A stretch of DNA of 64,000 nucleotides from Diogma glabrata (taxonomy: Eukaryota > Arthropoda > Insecta > Diptera > Cylindrotomidae). The notes beneath the pieces are model-generated. The model was not told the DNA's origin, ran no database searches, and saw nothing but the letters and a program-made list of their open reading frames with translations. Below, piece by piece: positions 48,351 to 61,042 of the stretch (the first letter of the stretch is position 1; the number at the start of each line of letters is the position of its first letter). Position numbers and translations under genes: made by a program. The stretch is taken from the NCBI GenBank assembly GCA_963693315.1, contig OY856187.1, positions 50,548,803 through 50,612,802 of the forward strand. Direction: 5' to 3'.

Positions 48351-51300
48351 TTTGTTTTTCAGCTTTTTTTCTTCTTTAGAAATTTCTTGTAATTTTATTT
48401 TTTATATATAAATTTTTCTTTGCTTTTTCCAAATTTTCCAATGTACTTCAGTTCACCGATAAATGCGCCATGTTGTGTTTGTATTAACACCTTTTGATTT
48501 ATTATAAGAACTTTAATAAATCATAAATATAATTATTTGTTTAACACATGAACTTCATTTATTTAACACATCAACTTCATTACAAAATTATATCTATCTA
48601 ACAGTTCGCCCTAACCTATACAGATACTACATTTACAAAAATAATGTTGTAAATTTACACAATGTTGTGAGAACGTATATCGATTTGAAATACCAAAATG
48701 GTGTGAAGTTTTGCACAATATTGTGAATCGGACAAGAGCAATATACATACTGTCAAAATCAGAATTTTAGTTATTGTTAATTTGTTTTGACTTTTTAAAC
48801 ACAAATTTCATCGATTGACGTAATAGTAGATTGTATTACTAGTGCGATTGCGTTTCCCAAACAAGAGTTAGTTTGCCGCACGACCGCAGGGAGTGCGGCA
48901 AATAACTCGCGTTTGGAAAACGCATTCGCACTAGTAATACACACAATTTTTTGTAACAAGTGCGTAAAATTTATAAATATTTATTTAATTGTTCATTTAA
49001 TCATTTATTTAACAAAGTTATAAACAAATTTAAGCTTTTTAAATAATTAAAGTGCGCCATCTTCGTTGTAATGGTTTAAATTATTCGAGCTCGAAAATAT
49101 AAACATTAAATTCGAACTAACAACATATCAACATATAGTTGGTGGGGAACTAATCTGTCAAAATTGTGAACTTTGAAACCCTAAATGAATTGTTGTTTCT
49201 TGCAATTCAAATGATGCAATGTGTTTAAGTTGTTTTTACTATATGGTAAGTCATTTAAATTATTATTTTGATATTTAAGTTCTATGACAATATTATATAT
49301 AGATAGATAAATGGATAGATTTAACTACAAATCTCACATGCAGGCGGCGTGCTAGCCCGTTCACAAAATATTTTGTGGTCATATGTGCGGAAAAGTAGTT
49401 TATTTTGTATTCTATTCTAGTACAAAATTGAATATTTTGTCCGCATGTGTTACAAAAAAAATTTGTATAATGGGTAGAATGCAAACATATGTTTTTAATT
49501 ATATCAATTAATCTGAATTTTATATATTAATGATTAATTATTAATAATTGATTAATTATACTTATTTACAAATTATATTTTTATTTTACTATGTTAAATC
49601 ATATAATAAGCTGTTTTAATTTTAAACTAGACATTTATTTATATAATCAAGAAAGGAAATAAAACTTGACTGTTTTTATTAAATGCATATACATAATTTA
49701 TTTATTTATTATCTGTAAAAAAATTGATTTATTTGAATATCCAAATTTAAATGGTTCCAAATAATCTTTTATTCTATTGTTTTCATACAAAAATACATGC
49801 TTTGTGGTGCAAAAAGTACTCGAAAATGCTAGACTTCTTAATCAAGTAACAATTACCGTTATGATTTATATACTTGTGTTAGGGAATACCATTTTACTTA
49901 CTTGTTACTTGTGTTAGGGAATACCATTTTTACACAACATTGTAAAACATTTTGGTGCTATTGACAAATCAGGAATAGGGTTCCAGGAGATTCATCCATC
50001 CTCCACCTAATTTGTTCAATTTTGAAAATAATGTGAAGCCTGAAGCGGATGATATATAATATATGTACCATAGTTTCATAAATATCTGATGCGTTTACGT
50101 TACAAAAATTACACTTAATTTTTCACATTTCTTAAAAAGCTCAAAAAATAAGTTCGGAATTTTTTATTTAAATTTTATTATTATATTATTATTTAATTGT
50201 TGACATGATAACAAACAAAATTGTAGATCAATGACCTTGATAGCATTATTCATTCTCATGATATTTGCAAGAGATGATTTTCAGTATTTTTGAAATCTTC
50301 TTATGTCGTAGCCTGGTGATCGATGAAACAGTTATATAAATTCCCTGATTTAGACATGCACTATTTCCTCATACGCATCAAATTTGCATTCGCGTAAATT
50401 TTCATAGTCGTTTTTCATTCTGTCCTGTACGCATAGTCTTATACTCAGTCCATGGTCATCATTACAATAGTTTCCACGACAAAAATTTATTATCAGAAAT
50501 ATAGTTGTGTAATATTTCTCCAATGTAATTTCCGTTGCTCAGTTTGTATTCGTACTTCCGCTATTTTCAGGTAGATGTCCTACAAGCGTCTATCAATTAG
50601 TAATATTTCTCCAATGTAATTTTCGATGCTTAATTTATAATCATTAATCGCTATAAAATTGTCAGACAACGGTTGTGTACTATAATTAATCCGCAAACGC
50701 GCTATTTACATATATTATCCGTCCCATTGTTTCATAAACAATGTTTTTTTTTAAATCTTTTCCAATTTCTATTACAAACTATCAGTCCTACTCCTTAATG
50801 GATATAATAACTAACGATAGAACGAAAATAACATTTCCCCAAGAAACTACCTTATCGATTCGTTATTGACCGCATATAAATAGTAGTTGACAACAAGCCT
50901 CGCTCTTTTATTTTATTATTCTACTGTGACTTTTAGTCGTTCTTTATCAATCAATTGGATTTTCTTTTAACAAGTGAACTGTCATCGCACGGCATGAAAA
51001 TCGTAGTTTTTTTCATGATAGCTGGAGAATTTTAAAACAAAAAAATATTGCATGGATATGTTCCAGAATAGTTCATTGTTTGGGTGTTGTTTGATTATCC
51101 AGCGGATGAGTGAACTTGGTTGGCCGGCACGATCAGGTGAATTTGACGGGATTAATAGAAAGAAAATTTGCGGGAGAACATCCATTGAACGGATAGATTC
51201 ATTGTTTCTTTGCGTGAGTAAAATTAACATTCTTTTTTATTACCTTAGTTACTAATAAAGTCGGTGTATCATTTAATGAATCTTAAGAAAAGTTACTAAA

Positions 51301-51880
51301 TAAAATAAAACAAAAAGTCGAAAAGATTGATATACGGAATGAACGAAAAAAAATTTAATCAAAGAAATAAGCTAAAAGCCAAAATATTGCTATGTGTATT
51401 GTGACTGTGTAAGTAAATTAATTTATTAGTGCGGTTATTCTAGAATGTTAAAAGTCGTTAATATAAGAAATTTTAATGAATGTTGTAAACTGTGTTTGTG
51501 TTTCCCGGGATCGATTAGAATTAAATTAGTACTAGGTGAAATTAGAAATAGACTCTTAGTGTATTCAAAAATAATTTGCATTTCTTTTTATGCTGTATTG
51601 CATCCAGTAATTCTAATATTGTGTTTAATTAGAACTTAAAGTAAAGATAAATTTTCGATTAAATAAACTATAAAAAAAAGGAGAATTGTGAGTTGTCAAT
51701 TAGAAACCATGTGTTTGTGTTTCCATTTCCCGCTTTCCGACTGGACCGGTTTATATTTTTGGTTGTGATTTCCTGTACTGAGTTGGTGAACAACAGAAGT
51801 GAACGTGAACGGTTTAGTCAGCTGAAACCAACAATTTAAAATAAGCAAATTAAAAGAAAACAAAATTCCTAGGGGTATTA

Positions 51881-51942
51881 CCCTAATCCGGATTGAACCT
51901 CTGATATCACAACCTTAATCCGGATTGAACCGCTGATATCAC
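51881..51942. repeat. Two-copy ~31-bp tandem repeat
   Basis: CC(C/T)TAATCCGGATTGAACC followed by (T/G)CTGATATCACA occurs twice head to tail inside repeat E copy 2. Confidence 0.9.
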
Positions 51943-52002
51943 ACCGAATGTGGTGTTCCTTAACGATAATTTTTGGTGTGGATACGGGAAACATTACGTG
52001 TC

Positions 52003-52245
52003 AGGTGGTCAGCAATCGTCTGTTATTGGACGCAAAGATTACTTCAATTCAATTATCATTGATATTCAACATCTGTCTGTGTGGTAATTTATCAATCCAC
52101 GGATTCGATTGTCAACATTCGTCTGTTTATTAAACGCAACGATTACTTCAACTCATTAATATTCTTATGCTACATAATTCTGGTTTTTAAATTCTCCATC
52201 CACGGATTTGAGGGCCAACAATCATTTGTTTTGTTATTCATCATG
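52003..52245. repeat. ~107-bp tandem repeat, about 2.3 copies
   Basis: Units share (G/C)A(G/A)CA(A/T)TCGTCTGTT, ACGCAA(A/C)GATTACTTCAA and ATCCACGGATT(C/T)GA. The third unit is cut off near CATCATGG. It lies inside repeat E copy 2. Confidence 0.75.
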
Positions 52246-53479
52246 GAACTTGTTAATGCAGAACATTGTGTGGAAGATGCTTGAATAAGGAACTGAACAG
52301 GAGTGGGGTCTGGACCATCCATGGGGTGAGTTTTTTTTTTTATATATGTAGGTGAGGGTGTATAGGCATGTGTGAAAGGTTGCGTGAGTGCGCGTACGTG
52401 TGCGGGTATGCATAAGATGTGTATGGTTAATAAATTGTAAATGTTTGTAAATTTTATTTTTCCTTGAAATTATTAATTAATTTCCATAATTGTTGGATTA
52501 TTCAAAATTTAAGCAATGTACAATAAAATCATTAATTCTGTTGAAAATTCTAAACGATGAAACATAACACTGCTATTCCTCTATATTAAGATCATCTAGA
52601 TTTTCAATATAAAACAAAAAAAAGGGGACGACAACTAAAAAAAAACAAAGAAACAAGCCAGTGATAGGATATAAATCTTATTATTACTTTACTATTTAGG
52701 CTTTTCGTTCATTTATACCTAGGTCATACTACAGAATAGTATCGAAAACAACTATAATGAGGAGGCCTGTTAGAGTTATGACCGGCTTTGAACCATGAAC
52801 GTAATTTTTCGTTTATGGTTTTCTTTTTATCCTTTAATATTGGAGATTGATTTCATTTTCTTTTACCAACATATGAAGAAAAATCAAAGGAACGGCATTA
52901 ACAATTTACGTTTAATTGTATGATTGATTCCTGAAGATATGCAAAATAAAAACAAACGTAATTAGGAAAAATGACTATCCATTTCAATAATAAAATAAAA
53001 AAACTGTTAAATTATTTTCTGTTGATAAGCGTATAAAGCGATTACATTTGATATGTCATTCACGTTTAAATTGATATTTTATTGTTTCGATTTTCAACAT
53101 CTATATATTTTTTTTGGTTAAGGAGTAATAATGGATTGTTTGACGCGTGTCTGTGTGTGTGTGTGGGTGAGTGTTTGAGGTGCGAGAGCGTGTGAATGTG
53201 TGTAAGGATGGAGGGGTTGGACGTGGTGATCGTTGTTCTTTCGCATAGGGGGTCGTCAGAGTCTCTCCTTCTTTCACTTGCTTTTTTTCATTTCCGTACC
53301 TATTATGTTTTTTTCGCGTACGATATTGTTTATTTGTGCTGAAGTTGCAGGATTTCTTACTCGTTCTCATAGGCTACCGCTAGTCAGGGGCTATAAATAA
53401 ATCTCGCTAGGTACGCGACCTACTATGCCATTTCGTTGTTCATTAACGAAAAGCGCTTCCTTACAATCTATGAAAAGTA

Positions 53480-54374
53480 AAAGAGCCACAAGACCGCACT
53501 ATTTCCATGTCCTTAGAAAGTTGTAAAAAAATGATCAAATCAATAACAATGAAGATACATTTCTATTTGATCTTCTTCAAATTTTTTTTGATTTGCTCGA
53601 GAATTGTTGAGCCAAGGAATCTGACTTCATAAAATTTATACAAATTCTATTCTTATCATTTATTTTCATATAAATGTCACATAAACTGTTAAACGAATAA
53701 CTTTTTAAAATTCCAATAATTTACGACTAGGTATGTATTTTGTCAAAATTAAATGAACGTAAAACCGACACTAAAATGGATAAAAAAAAAATGTTTGGCA
53801 AATTTTCAAAATTTAAAAAAAAAACACTGTGAGAAATTTCTGTTTGTTTTTGTTGTTCATCAGTTTGTTTTTTTTTTAATTAAAATGTTATTTCAAATTA
53901 TTTCGATTATGATGGTTTTCCTAGTTTTTCGAAGAAAAAAAAAGAGATTTGTTATACAAGGAATTCCAAAAATCTGTTATTTATTTTGGTTATATTCGAA
54001 TTATCGAATTATGAATTATTTTTTGTTTTGTCTTCAACATTTCACACAATTTTAATTTTATTTGTTTATTTATCTTTCGAGTTCTTAATGGTTTGTTATT
54101 TTAAGTTTTCCTAAAGATAAGTTATGATATATTGATTGAGGAATAACATTTGTATTCATAAATATTTATTTTGTAATAAAAGAATATATGTAGTATTTGT
54201 TTATTTGTAGTAAGTAGGATGAAGGTTGTATTAAAATGTTTTAAATGAAAGTTTGTCCTTGAACTTCATAATGTCTAGTTGACTTGAGAGTAACGTGTGT
54301 TGATAAAATAGTTATAAATTGTAATATGCTAAAACAACATTTTGTGTTTTTGTTTATTAAAAATTAGTATATTA
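53480..54374. other. AT-rich DNA, nothing recognised
   Basis: An open frame at 53753-54055 is Phe/Leu/Lys-rich low complexity and has no family likeness. Confidence 0.4.
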
Positions 54375-54908
<534 letters not shown>

Positions 54909-55579
54909 ACTGGCGGGCGGTACGAAGAAAGCAGGGTCATACTTGCTTACCCAAACAAAATTTAAAATAGTCTTAACAAAAATTTATATTTATTAAAAAA
55001 TATAAAAACATTCTAAATCGATTATTAATATCATTTACTTATTAACGATCATTCTAATATTCCAAAAATCTATATAGAAGTCAGCCTTTTTGAATTTTCA
55101 ACACTCCAAATCTAAAATGCACATATAAATAAAATATAAAAAAAATTTTGTTTTTTGGCAGATTTTATCTATTCTTTGTTCTTTGGTCATCAGTAAAATT
55201 TCTGCTTTCAATCGCTATGTATTCCTTAGAAGTTGTATTGAAAAACAAACAATTAAAGTCCCAATAAAATGTGTGAAAATAAGCAGAAGATAATTCTGCT
55301 TGTAAAGTTTTTTCTTTCCTTTCCTTTTGTCATTTCACATTTGGTGTACATTTTGTAACACATGTTTTTTAGTTTTGTAGTATGAAGAAAAATATTTGTT
55401 AGTTTTTTCCTGATAAAATTGAAATGATTTTCAATCTATTAGTGGTGTTATTAAAATTAATAACATTATTAATTTATAGTTTTGATGGGTGTAATATTTT
55501 GTTTATTAAAATGGTGCAACCATTAAATAATATTGTTTCCAGTGATTTAAATGATGAAATTATTGGATCTTTCATTGAA

Positions 55580-56380
55580 GGTTTTTTATGTATGTTTCTT
55601 GAAAACGGCTCATTCGATTTGAATGATTTTAATTGTATACTGTTAAGGTACACTCCCAAGTGGTCCATTTTTTTATGACGTGAAAAATACCGTTTTCTAT
55701 GATAGCAGAGGAAAAGTTTATTTTCAAGCAGGATTAATCCCCTGTGAGGTTTTTTTTCCTCTAGTGTAAAAAGGATAACAAATTGTAGTTGCTATGGTAT
55801 TTTCATATAGTTTTAAAACAAAGCAACCATATTTAAAAATAGAATATGAATTTTGAATGTTATTTTGTCGATTTCTAATATAATAAATTCTAATAAATAT
55901 CGTTTATGTATTTACTATCATAGAGAAAAATGTATTTCCTACGCGAGATAAAAATATTTTACGTTCGAGAAATTGTCCCACTGGACGTTAACTGTTCTCG
56001 TGAACAAATTTTCACTCACGAAAAAGCAGCGTTTTCATCTCTTGTAGCAAAATGTACTATTTTCAGAAAATTGGAAAAACTATATTTTTTTATGTATTTT
56101 CGCCGATTTCCCGAAAATAGCTCACTCGATTTGGATGGTTTAAATGTATTTTATTAAGATAGATGCCGAAGTGATCCCATATTTTTTATATTACGTGTAA
56201 AACGGTCGTTGTTCAGGAAATTGAAAAAAACTATATTTTTCATGTATTTTGCTGATTTCTTTGAAACAGCTTTTAACTTATTTGGACGGTTTGAGTTGTA
56301 TTTAATTGATTTAGATGCCGAAATGGTCCTAAATTCCTTTCTATGACAGAAAATATCCCCGCCTTTTGATTTTATGGCTA
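55580..56380. repeat. Tandem array of family T (~140-bp units)
   Basis: Units share TTTCAG(A/G)AAATTG(G)AAAAA, TATGTATTTT, CGATTT(C)...CTC(A)ATTTGGA(T/C)GGTTT and (G)ATGCCGAA(G/A)TG(A/G)TCC. Unit starts are near 55590, 56064 and 56213. MITE H copy 2 interrupts the first. Related units occur at 12905-13130. Confidence 0.7.
55697..56059. mobile_element. Hairpin MITE H, copy 2 (T-run target)
   Basis: It starts CTATG and ends TACTA like copy 1, with TTTT on both sides (55693-55696 and 56060-56063), and it splits a family T unit. The body matches 16793-17097: AACAAATT(A/G)TAGTTGCTA, ATAGAATATGAATTTTGAAT, CCTACGCGAGATAAAAA and TTTTCATCTCTTGTAG. The ACTCGACGCT core is degraded to ACTGGACGTT. Confidence 0.75.
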
Positions 56381-56422
56381 CACAAAACAAAATGAAAAAA
56401 AATAAACTTTTTTAAAAAAATA

Positions 56423-56920
56423 AAACAGACTTCAGAAAAAACAAAAGAGGCACAAAAAAGTGAAAAATATCTCAATTGTGCCTTTTAGAGACAAAAATAC
56501 GTATAAATTTTGATTAATTTAATTTAATTATACTTAGTTACATACAAAAAATTACGCTTTTAAACAAAGATATTATATTGAAAAAGTGTTTTTTTCATAA
56601 TAGCTTTTATATTTTGAAATTTGTTTTCAAAACAAAATGTTCAAAGCCGGTACCATCATTGACATCTCTTGCTTGGCATCGATTTCCAACAGTTTTGTAC
56701 TACAAATAAATCTTACAATATAATAACTATTACAAAAACTATAATAATTATAATAAAATATAAGTTTTATAATATAACATCTTTGTTGAAAAGTGTAATT
56801 TTCTGTAGTTAGCATAATTAAATTAAATTAATCATTTTATATGTATTTCTGTCTCTAAAAGCCACAATTGAGATATTTTTCACTTTTTTGTGCCTCTTTT
56901 GTTGTTTCTGAAGTCTGTTT
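56423..56920. mobile_element. Foldback MITE with ~155-bp arms
   Basis: The left arm (56423-56580) and right arm (56769-56920) are inverted: AACAGACTTCAGAAA outside, AAGAGGCACAAAAAAGTGAA, AAATATCTCAATTGTG, TTTTAGAGACA and ATTAATTTAATTTAATTAT inside. Differences are few. The ~190-bp loop encodes nothing recognisable. Confidence 0.85.
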
Positions 56921-57022
56921 CATTTTTTATGAAATGTTTATTTTATTTTCTAAAGAAAAGGGTATTTAAACCTACGATGGTCATCATAATTTAATAATTT
57001 TTTTAATGCAATAATTATTTTA

Positions 57023-57371
57023 ATGTCAATAAATCTGCAAATTAATAATACTACTAGAACACTACGTCGCAACAATATGTTTTATATTAAACCACAACGC
57101 ATAAATTATGCTACCGACGAACCAGTAAATCGCATGTGTAAATACTTCAATGTTATCCAAGAACAATACACTGAATCAGTTTCAAGAACATCATTCCGAA
57201 AACAGATAAAAGAGATAAAAGAAGCACATTTTAATACGTTGCATCGATATGACTAATAATGTTAAGAGCGGTTGTAGTCAAGTTATATTTCATAATCTTC
57301 TTACATTTGTATATTCTTTCTTTGGAAATTGTAGCCTATTAATTTATATGTACAGCTTGCCAATAAGCGGT

Positions 57372-57402
<31 letters not shown>

Positions 57403-57403
57403 G
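57023..57403 (+). pseudogene. 3' end of a jockey/I-like LINE with (TAAA)n tail
   Basis: The frame to a stop at 57254-57256 reads RINYATDEPVNRMCKYFNVI then a basic SFRKQIKEIKEAHFN end. From memory this resembles the extreme C-terminus of jockey/I-group LINE polyproteins (RTNYxxxEPINRMxRLFN). A ~120-bp 3' UTR and six to seven TAAA units (57373-57403) follow, which is the typical tail. The catalytic parts are absent, so this is a severely 5'-truncated insertion inside the hAT-like element. Confidence 0.65.
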
Positions 57404-57539
57404 CCGTTAGTAAACACAAAGCCATATTATATTAATCAATTAATTTTTCAAATACTCAGCAGTGTTATAATGTTGAAAGTGTTATCAATATATGATCAAG
57501 AATTGCACACATTTTTATAGGAATCCGAAGTATCTTTAG

Positions 57540-57870
57540 GCATTTTCAATCGTGTACAAATGATTTGAGTGAATCAATATGTGTTGATCTAAAAAACTCA
57601 AATTTTCTCGAAATCAAAGATTGTTTATTTATTGCCATACTTCTTGATGAAACATCAGATATATCTTATAAGTCGCAGCTGTCAACAATAGGACGATTTG
57701 TAACTAAAACAGAAGAAGTTTTTGAAAGAAGCTTAGCTTTTACATATATTAGTGCAGACTGATCTGCCAAAGCCTTATCACGTTATGCAATCAATACAAT
57801 GGAAGTAACTATCATGTGGCGATAAATTGAAAAATGTTATGATTTTTTTATATAATCTGCTACCGTCTAT
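57540..57870 (+). pseudogene. hAT transposase fragment (DUF4371 type)
   Basis: The frame from about 57565 reads CVDLKNSNFLEIKDCLFIAI then LLDETSDISYKSQLSTIGRF, VTKTEEVFERSLAFTY and, after a stop at 57760, [13 protein letters not shown]. The LLDETSDIS segment corresponds to the first catalytic aspartate region of hAT/DUF4371 transposases (xxDExTDxSxxxQL). Such enzymes cut and rejoin DNA at CAGTGGCG-type ends, and such an end lies only ~20 bp downstream. Most of the protein is lost and an in-frame stop is present. Confidence 0.75.
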
Positions 57871-57889
57871 CGAAACCCACTGCACGCCA

Positions 57890-58072
<183 letters not shown>

Positions 58073-58246
58073 TTTTTTTTTTTTTTTTTTTAATAAAATG
58101 TGTTGTGTAATAGGGTTTAGAATATGTGTCACAACAACACATAAATACCTTTTAAGACCTAGGTCTAGACCTGGGTCCCACAAAAACTGGCGTTCTGAGG
58201 TGTAGATTAACGCTTTTTTAAACATCTGTGGGTTGAAGCCACCTGA
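58073..58246 (-). mobile_element. Severely truncated LINE 3' tail
   Basis: It is almost identical to 14113-14285: poly-T, AATAAAATGTGTTGTGTAAT, CACAACAACACATAAATACC, CCTAGGTCTAGACCTGGGTC and GTGGGTTGAAGCCACCTGAG. Only the 3' UTR and the last codons remain. The high identity of the two tails suggests both inserted fairly recently. Confidence 0.9.
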
Positions 58247-58324
58247 GATAATGCGACTCAAGCGTCTCTTCTCGGGCGTCTGTCTTGGATCAAGTGGCAC
58301 GCTAAATAAACATGTAAAAAGGTT

Positions 58325-60425
58325 ATTCTGATGACCCTAACCATAGAACGAACCCATTCACAAAATTTGGGTTGGGTCTGAGGTTAACACCCTAACCCCG
58401 AAAAAAACTTTGTTAAATTTAGAAACCAGTAAAAGACTAACAAACCTGGACAAAAAACAGAATTTCACATGGACGTGAAAAAGGGCAGACTACCGAGCGC
58501 CGCATGAGCGCACTTGATGCTCTCTAATATGTCTAGAAACATAGGCTGAGAGGTATGGGAAGGATATCATTGCTTTGCAAGAAATTAGACAGCCAATAAT
58601 CAGAAAACAATATTTAGATATTCACTCTTTATACTGTAGTGGTTGTCCTTCTCGAAGAGAATTTGGTACTGGGTTTCTTGTTGGTGCACGCACACAAGGC
58701 GTGATGAAATTCATTCTGGTCAATGAGAGGATCTGCTACCTACGGGTACACGGTACATAGAACAATATTTCTCTTATTGCCGTGCATGCACCTTTGCAGT
58801 TTAGACCGTCGACGAGGAGAATGCTTTCTACATACCAATGGAAGAGCTTATGAAACAAATACCAACACGTGACTTCATTATGGTTCTTAATGACTTTAAT
58901 GGGAAGGTTGGAAGAGATATTTGAATCGAATGATAATGGTGAGAGAATGACTGAGTTTGCATTATCAAATAAATTGAGAATCGCCAGTGGTTTCTTTTTG
59001 CATCGATCGATTCATAAGCAGACTTGGGTCTTACCGAATGGAAAAACTCGAATTCAAATTGACCACGTGCTAGTAACAGCACGTTTATTTTGGGGGGATC
59101 TGGTTGCGCGATCCTTTAGAGCTGCATAGATTGGAAGTGACCACCCACTTCCTTGTATGTGCTAAGATAAGGTTCCACTTTCCAGATCCAGGCATTCCAA
59201 AATTCAAAGAACAGACTCGTTTTAACATCTAATCACTAAAGAATTCTGAAACAGAAGAGAGATATCAAAACCATATTGCCAAAAATTGGAGAAATCAAGT
59301 CCACGAAGGAGAACTATAATCTGGCAAGACAAGCCGTTACAAAGCTATGTAGATGAACGTAGAGAGAATGCTGGAAGAAGAAGTGTGAGGCGATTGAAAG
59401 CTTTAATAAGGAACATCAAATATGTTACTTCTTTCAACAGGTGAAAGCCTTAAGGAAGGGAAGGGACCTCATACTAGATGGACTGCTATTCAAAACGAAG
59501 ATGGGAAGCTAAAAGTAGACCTTAAAAATATTTTAGATACTTGGGCTTCTTATTTTGAGAATTTCCTTAAGTGACCAGGAACAAGTCGGGCAACGAGCAA
59601 AGCTTATTATATGTCATACTCGGCCAAAGTGAAAATTTTATGAGTAAAACTTTCAAGTCACTTAAGAATGGTGCTAGAAAAATTGATCTGCAAAATAACT
59701 ACGATAAAACCAAATATATGAATGTTTCAAGGAAGGATGAGAAGGGTTTGATGTTCGGCGATGATCGAAATGTGGGAGTTGAATGTTTTAAATATTTGGA
59801 ATCAATGCTCGACGCAAACAACAGCATACTTACAGATATAAAAGCTCAAATCATTGCAGATAGTCGAACTTTTTACTAAATTAAACCTCTCCTTGGATCC
59901 CCGTGTGTATCAACTAACACCAAACTCAAGTTATACAAGACATTGATTAGACCGGTTGTGATGTAAGGGTCACAAACCTGAGTCCTTACAAAAAGTCAAA
60001 TTTATCTGTATTTGAGCGTAAGATCGTAAGCCACATTTTTGGTTCACTTAATATATATAACTTTGAGATCAGCGTCCTTCTTATCGATCATGATATAAAA
60101 GGTTGTATCCGGTCCAATAGGATTGCTTGGTTTGACCATGTTCTACGAGCCGATTCACAGTCTGATTGGAATGGTCTACAGTCTGACCGGAATGATTAAA
60201 AAAATGTACGTTAGAACCACAGGGAGTGGGCAACCGCGAGGTAGACCGCGGCTGCAATGGAAGATGGATGTAATAATCGAAGTTAAAAAAATCGGTTGCC
60301 ATGGTTATTATGTCGCTACATGGCGAATTACCGTGGTGAATATGCAAAGCTGATTAGCTTGGCAACGCCCCTACATGGAACATGAACGCATAAAAAATAA
60401 AATTAAACAAAAAAAAAATATTAAA
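58325..60425 (+). pseudogene. RTE-like LINE with internal deletion
   Basis: The order is that of an RTE-type element. First an APE-type endonuclease: KDIIALQEIRQP (58558-58593), GTGFLV, NERICYLRV, then LNDFNGKVGR, a Q-I-DHVL segment and IGSDHP, each a degraded catalytic box. Next a linker (KALRKGR, YFENFLK). The palm of the reverse transcriptase, including YxDD, is missing. Then LQNNYDKTKYMNVSRK, GVECFKYLESMLDANNSI and KLKYKTLIRPVVM-like sequence, and finally RGRPRLQWK (60238-60264) and KLISLATP. A poly(A)-rich end lies near 60390-60420. Stops and frameshifts abound. The 2.1-kb length against about 3.2 kb for a full RTE reflects the deletion. Confidence 0.8.
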
Positions 60426-60740
60426 TTATACCAGCCTGTAAATGGTTTATATTGAAACACACACTATATAGAAACAAATAAAATTGTTCAAACAAAATTA
60501 TAAAACATAAATTATCAACTCAAATATATAAACGACAATAACTCAAAAACTGTGCACTTCACAATTATGTAAAAATTGCTGTTTCTTAAAGCAAGTGTAA
60601 GTCTTTCAATTGACAGCCAGTTTAAGTCAAAAAAGATTTTTTCACCCTTCCCCATTTCCATCCCCTCAAAACATAGAATTATAATTAGTGGAAACCGTGC
60701 TATTTTTAGATAAAAATTTATAAAACATTCTACCTTTTCT
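60425..60740. mobile_element. Dispersed repeat family B, copy 4 (fragment)
   Basis: TATACCAGCCTGTAAATGGTTT matches 23840-23860, and TTCACCCTTCCCCATTTCCATCCCCTCAAA matches the middle block of copy 1. Neither end block is present. Confidence 0.5.
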
Positions 60741-60822
60741 GATTCTGATTCGTATCACGGATCGTACAATAATGAATAGAGAGTAAAAATGTAAATACTT
60801 ACTGTATTTCTACTCTACATTT

Positions 60823-61042
60823 TAATTTTAAATAATAATAAAATAATACACGCTTTAGTCTTTTTAAATTGAGTTTTATTTCACTAAATACGTATGTCGA
60901 AAGATATCGTTTCATCGACAGTAGTATCTAAAAACGTTTTTAGATACTACTGTCGATGAAAGCAAATAGCCTTCGAAATACGTATTTAGTGAAATAAAAC
61001 TCAATTTAACAAGAATAAGGCGTTTATTATTTCATTATTAAT
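60823..61042. repeat. 220-bp hairpin with ~105-bp arms and no loop
   Basis: The centre is AAAACGTTTT (60931-60940). Arms match outward through TAGATACTACTGTCGATGAA, a short diverged patch, TACGTATTTAGTGAAATAAA, ACTCAATTT and a final AT-rich part. The right arm has a few extra bases (GCAAATAGCC). No coding capacity. It may be a solo foldback MITE. Confidence 0.9.

Larger units (their letters stand above)
44821..51430. repeat. 6.6-kb tandem duplication, copy 2
   Basis: Same content and order as copy 1 with four noticed substitutions. Hairpins lie at 44830-44863, 45321-45400, 46292-46354, 46545-46681, 47363-47474 and 48824-48940. Its right end runs directly into the rest of repeat E (51431 on), so this copy keeps the ancestral right junction while copy 1 keeps the ancestral left junction. 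Confidence 0.95.
50314..53475 (+). repeat. Dispersed repeat family E, copy 2
   Basis: This copy is continuous across the right edge of the duplication (51430). It has the upstream block (ACTCCTTAATGGATATAATA, AACGATAG...ATTTCCCCAAGA), the TATA box at 50875, a downstream region with short tandem repeats, the GTGCGAGAGCGTGTGAATGT unit and the end block GTGCTGAAGTTGCAGGATTT plus AAATAAATCTCGCTAGGTAC. Length and block order match copy 1 (28740-31583). The truncated duplicate of its first part is at 43700-44816. Confidence 0.55.
54909..57889 (+). mobile_element. ~3-kb hAT-like transposon inserted in a (TA)n microsatellite
   Basis: The left end is CACTGGCGGGCGGTACG. The right end read inward on the other strand is CAGTGGCGTGCAGTGGG; 12 of the first 14 positions agree. 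CAGTGGCG-type termini are typical of hAT elements. Both ends abut TATATATA, consistent with an 8-bp duplication but indistinguishable from the microsatellite itself. A DUF4371-type hAT transposase fragment lies near the right end in the expected orientation. The interior also contains an array of family T, hairpin MITE H copy 2, a foldback MITE and a LINE tail, so it is dead. Confidence 0.65.

Noticed and set aside
38207..51430. The 6.6-kb unit as a circular mobile element integrated in tandem
   Set aside because: Its right boundary falls inside repeat E, which continues after copy 2, so the unit is a segmental duplication rather than an element with its own ends.
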